From Sphingobacterium phlebotomi (GTDB lineage Bacteria; Bacteroidota; Bacteroidia; Sphingobacteriales; Sphingobacteriaceae): a stretch of 64,000 nt of DNA. The notes beneath the pieces were generated by a model that saw only the letters and a program-made list of their open reading frames with translations, was not told the DNA's origin and did not search any database. The position numbers and the translations under genes are program-made. This document shows, one piece after another, positions 60,826 to 64,000 of the stretch. Position 1 is the first letter of the stretch. The number at the start of each line of letters is the position of its first letter. The stretch covers positions 1 through 64,000 of the forward strand of contig NZ_VTAV01000009.1 in assembly GCF_008180195.1 (NCBI RefSeq), read 5' to 3'.

Positions 60826-61776
60826 CTAAATTTCTTTTTCGATATGGTATTGATTTCGTTCGGAAGAATTACGGGAAACAAGTTCGGCTATAAAACCAGT
60901 CAAAAATAACTGCGTACCGATAAGAATAGCAACAAGCGAAAGATAAAACAAGGGTTGGTCTGTTATATTTCGATATATTGTACCATCCGCAATGCTTTTC
61001 AATTTTTCAAATATCAAGTAACAGGTAATAAAGAACCCGATGATGAAACTCAAAACACCGATCGCTCCAAAAAAATGCATCGGACGTTTACCAAATTTTC
61101 CGACAAAAAAGATGGAAAGCAAATCTAGAAATCCTTTAACAAAGCGTCCTGGACCAAATTTCGTCGTACCATATTTACGTGGATAGTGTTTGACGATCTG
61201 TTCCTGTATATTTCTAAATCCTGCCCATTTTGCCAAGACCGGTATATAACGATGCATTTCTCCATACACCTCGATACTTTTTACGACTTCTTTGCGATAG
61301 GCCTTTAACCCACAATTAAAATCATGTAAATTGTGTATGCCTGACATGCTACGCGTTACGGAATTAAACAACTTTGTAGGAATGGTCTTGGTCAATGGGT
61401 CGTAACGTTTTTGCTTCCAACCCGAAACCAAATCGGCACCGTGGTTTTTTATTCGGTCGTACAGCCCTGGTATCTCATCAGGGCTATCCTGCAAATCGGC
61501 ATCCATCGTGATGACGATATCCCCTTGTGCTGCATTAAATCCCACATTCAAGGCTGCTGATTTACCATAGTTCCGACGAAATTTAATACCGACAATTTGT
61601 TCATGCAGCAGTTTAAGCCCCTCGATTACATTCCAGGAAGTGTCATTACTCCCATCATCCACCAAAATAATTTCATAGGAAAAGTCGTGCTCGTTCATCA
61701 CCCGACGAATCCACTCCGTTAATTCGGGTAAAGATTCTTCCTCGTTATATAAAGGAACAACAACCGATATATCCAT
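60826..61776 (-). CDS. Family 2 glycosyltransferase with two C-terminal membrane helices (DPM1/GtrB-like)
   Basis: About 316 residues from the ATG at 61776, which falls one base after the DUF4199 stop; an earlier start would overlap that gene. GT-A motifs: ISVVVPLYNEEESLPEL, IILVDDGSNDTSWNVIEG, GDIVITMDADLQDSPDEIP (DxD) and DFNCGLKAYRKEVVKS. Two helices at about 225-255 and 275-300 place the active site at the inner membrane face. Relatives make polyprenyl-phosphate sugars for envelope glycans or lipid A modification. Confidence 0.9.
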   Translation of the reverse strand: MDISVVVPLYNEEESLPELTEWIRRVMNEHDFSYEIILVDDGSNDTSWNVIEGLKLLHEQIVGIKFRRNYGKSAALNVGFNAAQGDIVITMDADLQDSPDEIPGLYDRIKNHGADLVSGWKQKRYDPLTKTIPTKLFNSVTRSMSGIHNLHDFNCGLKAYRKEVVKSIEVYGEMHRYIPVLAKWAGFRNIQEQIVKHYPRKYGTTKFGPGRFVKGFLDLLSIFFVGKFGKRPMHFFGAIGVLSFIIGFFITCYLIFEKLKSIADGTIYRNITDQPLFYLSLVAILIGTQLFLTGFIAELVSRNSSERNQYHIEKEI

Positions 61777-61777
61777 A

Positions 61778-62416
61778 TTAGTCTTCCTCTGGCTTATATT
61801 GCCCTCCATTATCCGTTTGGTTCAAGTCGTTTTGTACCGATAAAAAACCAGGTCGTTCACGTTTTAGGATAGCAGCAAGAATCAAAGCAAAAACGAAATA
61901 CATAATTAACGCTATGCCGAGACCTTTCAGATTTTGTCCGATGGAAAACTCCCGTAACTCATCTCTTTGCTTTTCTAGATCAGCCACTTGCTTATCAATA
62001 AGATCGTCATCAGCCCCTATACTTTCCATTGTCTCGATGGTCAAGTTAATCGTTTTATCGAAAACAATTTGCTGCGGCTCGGGATTAGCCAAATTGAACA
62101 AAGCACCTCCTATGGTGGAGATAATGACCGCAATCGCCAGCATGACAAAAATGCCTTTCAATGCTTGGCTAAAATTCCAAAAACCTCCTGCCATTTTTCT
62201 CAGCAATACAGCAAAGTATGCCGACAAGGCAATCATGAGCACAAAAGAAACGCCACCCGTCACGATAGAGCTTATCTTGAAATCCGAGCTGTTTACCAGC
62301 ACATACATCGATACAATACTGATCACCAAAGAGATGACACCAAGATAAACCCCATATTTAATACCTTCTTTTTTTACTTCTTCCGTTGGAAAAGTTGAAT
62401 TAAAATCGTGATTCAT
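61778..62416 (-). CDS. DUF4199 membrane protein
   Basis: 212 residues with four membrane helices (about 23-40, 50-70, 88-112 and 165-185). A long acidic periplasmic or cytoplasmic helical insert sits between helices 3 and 4 (TIETMESIGADDDLIDKQVA, DLEKQRDELREFS). The pattern matches DUF4199, a Bacteroidota family of unknown function often placed next to DPM-type glycosyltransferases, as here. Possible roles are scaffold or lipid-linked sugar handling. Confidence 0.88.
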   Translation of the reverse strand: MNHDFNSTFPTEEVKKEGIKYGVYLGVISLVISIVSMYVLVNSSDFKISSIVTGGVSFVLMIALSAYFAVLLRKMAGGFWNFSQALKGIFVMLAIAVIISTIGGALFNLANPEPQQIVFDKTINLTIETMESIGADDDLIDKQVADLEKQRDELREFSIGQNLKGLGIALIMYFVFALILAAILKRERPGFLSVQNDLNQTDNGGQYKPEED

Positions 62417-62419
62417 AAT

Positions 62420-63088
62420 TTATTTATTAAAGTTTACAATAATCTTGTAAATAGCGCCATCCAAGGACTTATTGTTGGAAGCATGGAGATATTCCGTTAG
62501 CTGTTCCTCTTCCGGATATGGCTCGTTAAAGAAAGACATTACCGGATAAAACAGCTCCCTCAATTCATCTTGAGGAGATAGTGACGAAGCTACTTTATTT
62601 ATTTCAGCAAAAGTACTTTCCACCAAAATCTGATTGGCTATTACCTTTTCATAAATGGCGTATTCATCCTGAAATTCATCTTCTTCCACCAACAAAAATT
62701 CCTTTAGGTAATCGTCTAAAGAGGGATCAATATCATCATCTTCACACTCCTGTAGATACAAAAAAACATTCAATAACTCGGTACCTCTATCGATTGTTTC
62801 TTCTTCAATAGCTTCCCATTCGGGCGAATCCAGATAATCTTCTTCCAATTTCTGCACATCTTCGGCGAAGAAGTTTACCATTAACAAATCGAAGTAAATC
62901 TCCCGAAGCTCTTCAAAACGTTGATCGTTATCAAAAGCTTCGTCCAACGCTTGTACTTTATCTATAAAAGGCGCGTCTTTATCAAAAGCCTCCTGCAACG
63001 CAACCTCGAACGTTCCCGCATCGATACCTTCTGTCTGCGCATACATGTGAATACCGGCGTCAAACGCCTTTTTTACTTTTGCATCCAT
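62420..63088 (-). CDS. Acidic hypothetical protein (222 aa)
   Basis: 222 residues, strongly acidic (runs such as DDIDPSLDDYLKEFLLVEED) and mostly helical, with no signal peptide or membrane segment. I do not recognise a family. It lies between the dihydroorotase-like gene (3 bases upstream) and DUF4199 (3 bases downstream), so it is part of one long minus-strand operon. A cytoplasmic adaptor role is possible, but nothing in the sequence shows a function. Confidence 0.75.
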   Translation of the reverse strand: MDAKVKKAFDAGIHMYAQTEGIDAGTFEVALQEAFDKDAPFIDKVQALDEAFDNDQRFEELREIYFDLLMVNFFAEDVQKLEEDYLDSPEWEAIEEETIDRGTELLNVFLYLQECEDDDIDPSLDDYLKEFLLVEEDEFQDEYAIYEKVIANQILVESTFAEINKVASSLSPQDELRELFYPVMSFFNEPYPEEEQLTEYLHASNNKSLDGAIYKIIVNFNK

Positions 63089-63091
63089 ATC

Positions 63092-64000
63092 TTATTTAAT
63101 TTCAACCAACTGACCGTGGTTAATGACTACTTTTACTTTACCTGTTAATTCTTGTCCAAACACAGGACTATTTTCCGACTTTGATTTATTGCTGTTGCTG
63201 TCCAACGTCCATTTTTCTTTCATATCGAACAGCACCAGATTAGCTTCGCTTCCTTCTTCGAGTGTAGGAATATCTTTCCTAACGACTTGTCTGGATTGTA
63301 CGACCAAATATCGTACAATATCTTCGGCGATAAGTCCGGCCGCTATTAAAAAAGGCAATGTCGTCTGTAATCCTAATATGCCTTCTTTTGCAATATGAAA
63401 CTCCACATTCTTATACTCCACTTCTTGCGGTGTATGTTGCGAAACGATAGCATCTATCGTCCCATCTCTCAACCCTTTTAAGAGTGCTTTTATATCTTTC
63501 TTGGTACGCAACGGCGGATTCACCTTAAAATTACTGTCAAATCCCACTACTTCCTCATCGGTGTACACCAAATTATGTGCTGCGACATCGCAAGTTACTT
63601 TTAATCCTTTTGCTTTCGCCTTTTTTATCAAATCTACCGATTCTGCTGTAGAAATACACGTAAAATGAATACGAGCGTCATTATATTCGGCTAAAAATAA
63701 GTCGCGTGAAACCATGAGCGATTCTGCTAGATTCGGTTTCCCTTTCATGCCCAGATAGGTACTCATCTGCCCTTCATTCATTTGATGTCCTCCGGCGACA
63801 GATTCGTCTTCCGCAAAAGAGATAATCAATCCTTCAAATCCTTTCGCATATAACAACGCCCTCCCCATTAGACCCGCTTGTTGCACAGCATGATTTCCAT
63901 CGCTAAAAGCGATCGCTCCAACTGTTTGCATATCATATAATTCTGCTAGTTCCTTTCCTTCGCGTTTTTTACTTATGGTGCCCACAGGGTATACATCTAC
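63092..64000 (-). CDS. pyrC: Dihydroorotase-like amidohydrolase, C-terminal part (5' end outside window)
   Basis: The frame is open to the window edge (about 303 codons visible). It belongs to the class I dihydroorotase branch of the amidohydrolases: GAIAFSDGNHAVQQAG, NEGQMSTYLGMKGKPNLAES, IHFTCISTAESVDLIKKAKA, VTCDVAAHNL (metal His region) and VNPPLRTKKDIKALLKGLRD. Where I expect S-D-H before a Pro, this protein has SQHTPQ (Gln codon 63437-63439), so the usual catalytic Asp is missing. The N-terminal HxH metal ligands are outside the window. It could be a non-catalytic PyrC'-type partner of aspartate carbamoyltransferase or a diverged active enzyme. Confidence 0.8.
   Translation of the reverse strand, partial: VDVYPVGTISKKREGKELAELYDMQTVGAIAFSDGNHAVQQAGLMGRALLYAKGFEGLIISFAEDESVAGGHQMNEGQMSTYLGMKGKPNLAESLMVSRDLFLAEYNDARIHFTCISTAESVDLIKKAKAKGLKVTCDVAAHNLVYTDEEVVGFDSNFKVNPPLRTKKDIKALLKGLRDGTIDAIVSQHTPQEVEYKNVEFHIAKEGILGLQTTLPFLIAAGLIAEDIVRYLVVQSRQVVRKDIPTLEEGSEANLVLFDMKEKWTLDSNSNKSKSENSPVFGQELTGKVKVVINHGQLVEIK

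Noticed and set aside
1-64000. tRNA, rRNA and CRISPR arrays
   Set aside because: Scanning by eye found no cloverleaf with a TTCGA/TTCAA arm and acceptor pairing, no rRNA signatures and no regularly spaced repeats.

Overview
The window looks like chromosome from a Bacteroidota bacterium, most likely the family Sphingobacteriaceae (Sphingobacterium/Pedobacter relatives). The evidence is a fused SecDF, a SusC/SusD pair with its own ECF sigma and FecR anti-sigma, several gene families largely confined to this phylum (DUF4290, DUF4199, DUF2400/TIGR02757, a GreA-like protein often misnamed 3-oxoacyl-ACP synthase), and promoters of the Bacteroidota type (TTG, about 17-22 bases, TAnnTTTG) in front of many genes. 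No rRNA, tRNA or CRISPR array was seen. All intergenic gaps are under 300 bases.

Layout. 1-1500: the end of an IS3-type insertion sequence that has cut off the 3' half of a type III methyltransferase gene (mod), followed by a 45-codon ORF with a nested palindrome on its start codon. 1500-7550: unlinked accessory and housekeeping genes (AAA_28 NTPase, WG-repeat protein, SRPBCC protein, DUF763 protein, lipoprotein propeller, YiiX-like hydrolase). 7550-18420: core functions (secDF, thioredoxin-like lipoprotein + gap, DUF2400, rlmF, NfeD protease, LysM protein, udk) and a tiny Cys-rich protein. 18420-21300: MFS transporter and a lipoprotein/SCO/cytochrome c operon. 21580-27840: a TetR-controlled RND efflux operon (TetR, TolC, adaptor, AcrB-like pump). 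27890-38740: a polysaccharide utilisation locus (GH20, ECF sigma, FecR, SusC, SusD, a fasciclin+DNRLRE+cadherin-like lipoprotein, GH16). 38750-42450: methyltransferase/LysR pair and small enzymes. 42510-52650: mostly minus-strand housekeeping genes (GreA-like, folD, lepA, amt, murA, DUF4290, uvrD/pcrA). 52890-58480: SelW-like protein, sbcD-sbcC, ispD. 58560-64000: a minus-strand run with a small membrane protein, an MBL hydrolase, two glycosyltransferases, DUF4199, an acidic protein and a dihydroorotase-like gene that runs off the window.

The most unusual material is non-coding. (1) Three dispersed copies (about 1598-1664 plus strand; 21342-21413 and 52724-52810 minus strand) of a 67-87 nt transcript-like unit share a 5' block TCATAATT(T/C)AGG, a second block TAATTGGTT and a 3' terminator hairpin with a C-rich loop. 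The two minus-strand copies have a TTG-N20-TATATT(T/A)G promoter directly in front. I read this as a family of paralogous small RNAs. (2) The whole gap between sbcC and ispD (57485-57757) is an inverted pair of homologous structured units, symmetric about GCAATTGC at 57618-57625. The stems of corresponding hairpins differ in sequence but still pair. (3) A 30-base bipartite motif shared by GH20 and fecR (26/30 identical) is a candidate ECF-sigma promoter tying the PUL together and correcting two start codons.

Other points of note: MurA carries Asp where fosfomycin-sensitive enzymes have the target Cys; the dihydroorotase-like protein has Gln where I expect a catalytic Asp; and gap and the DUF2400 gene overlap tail to tail by 50 bases.
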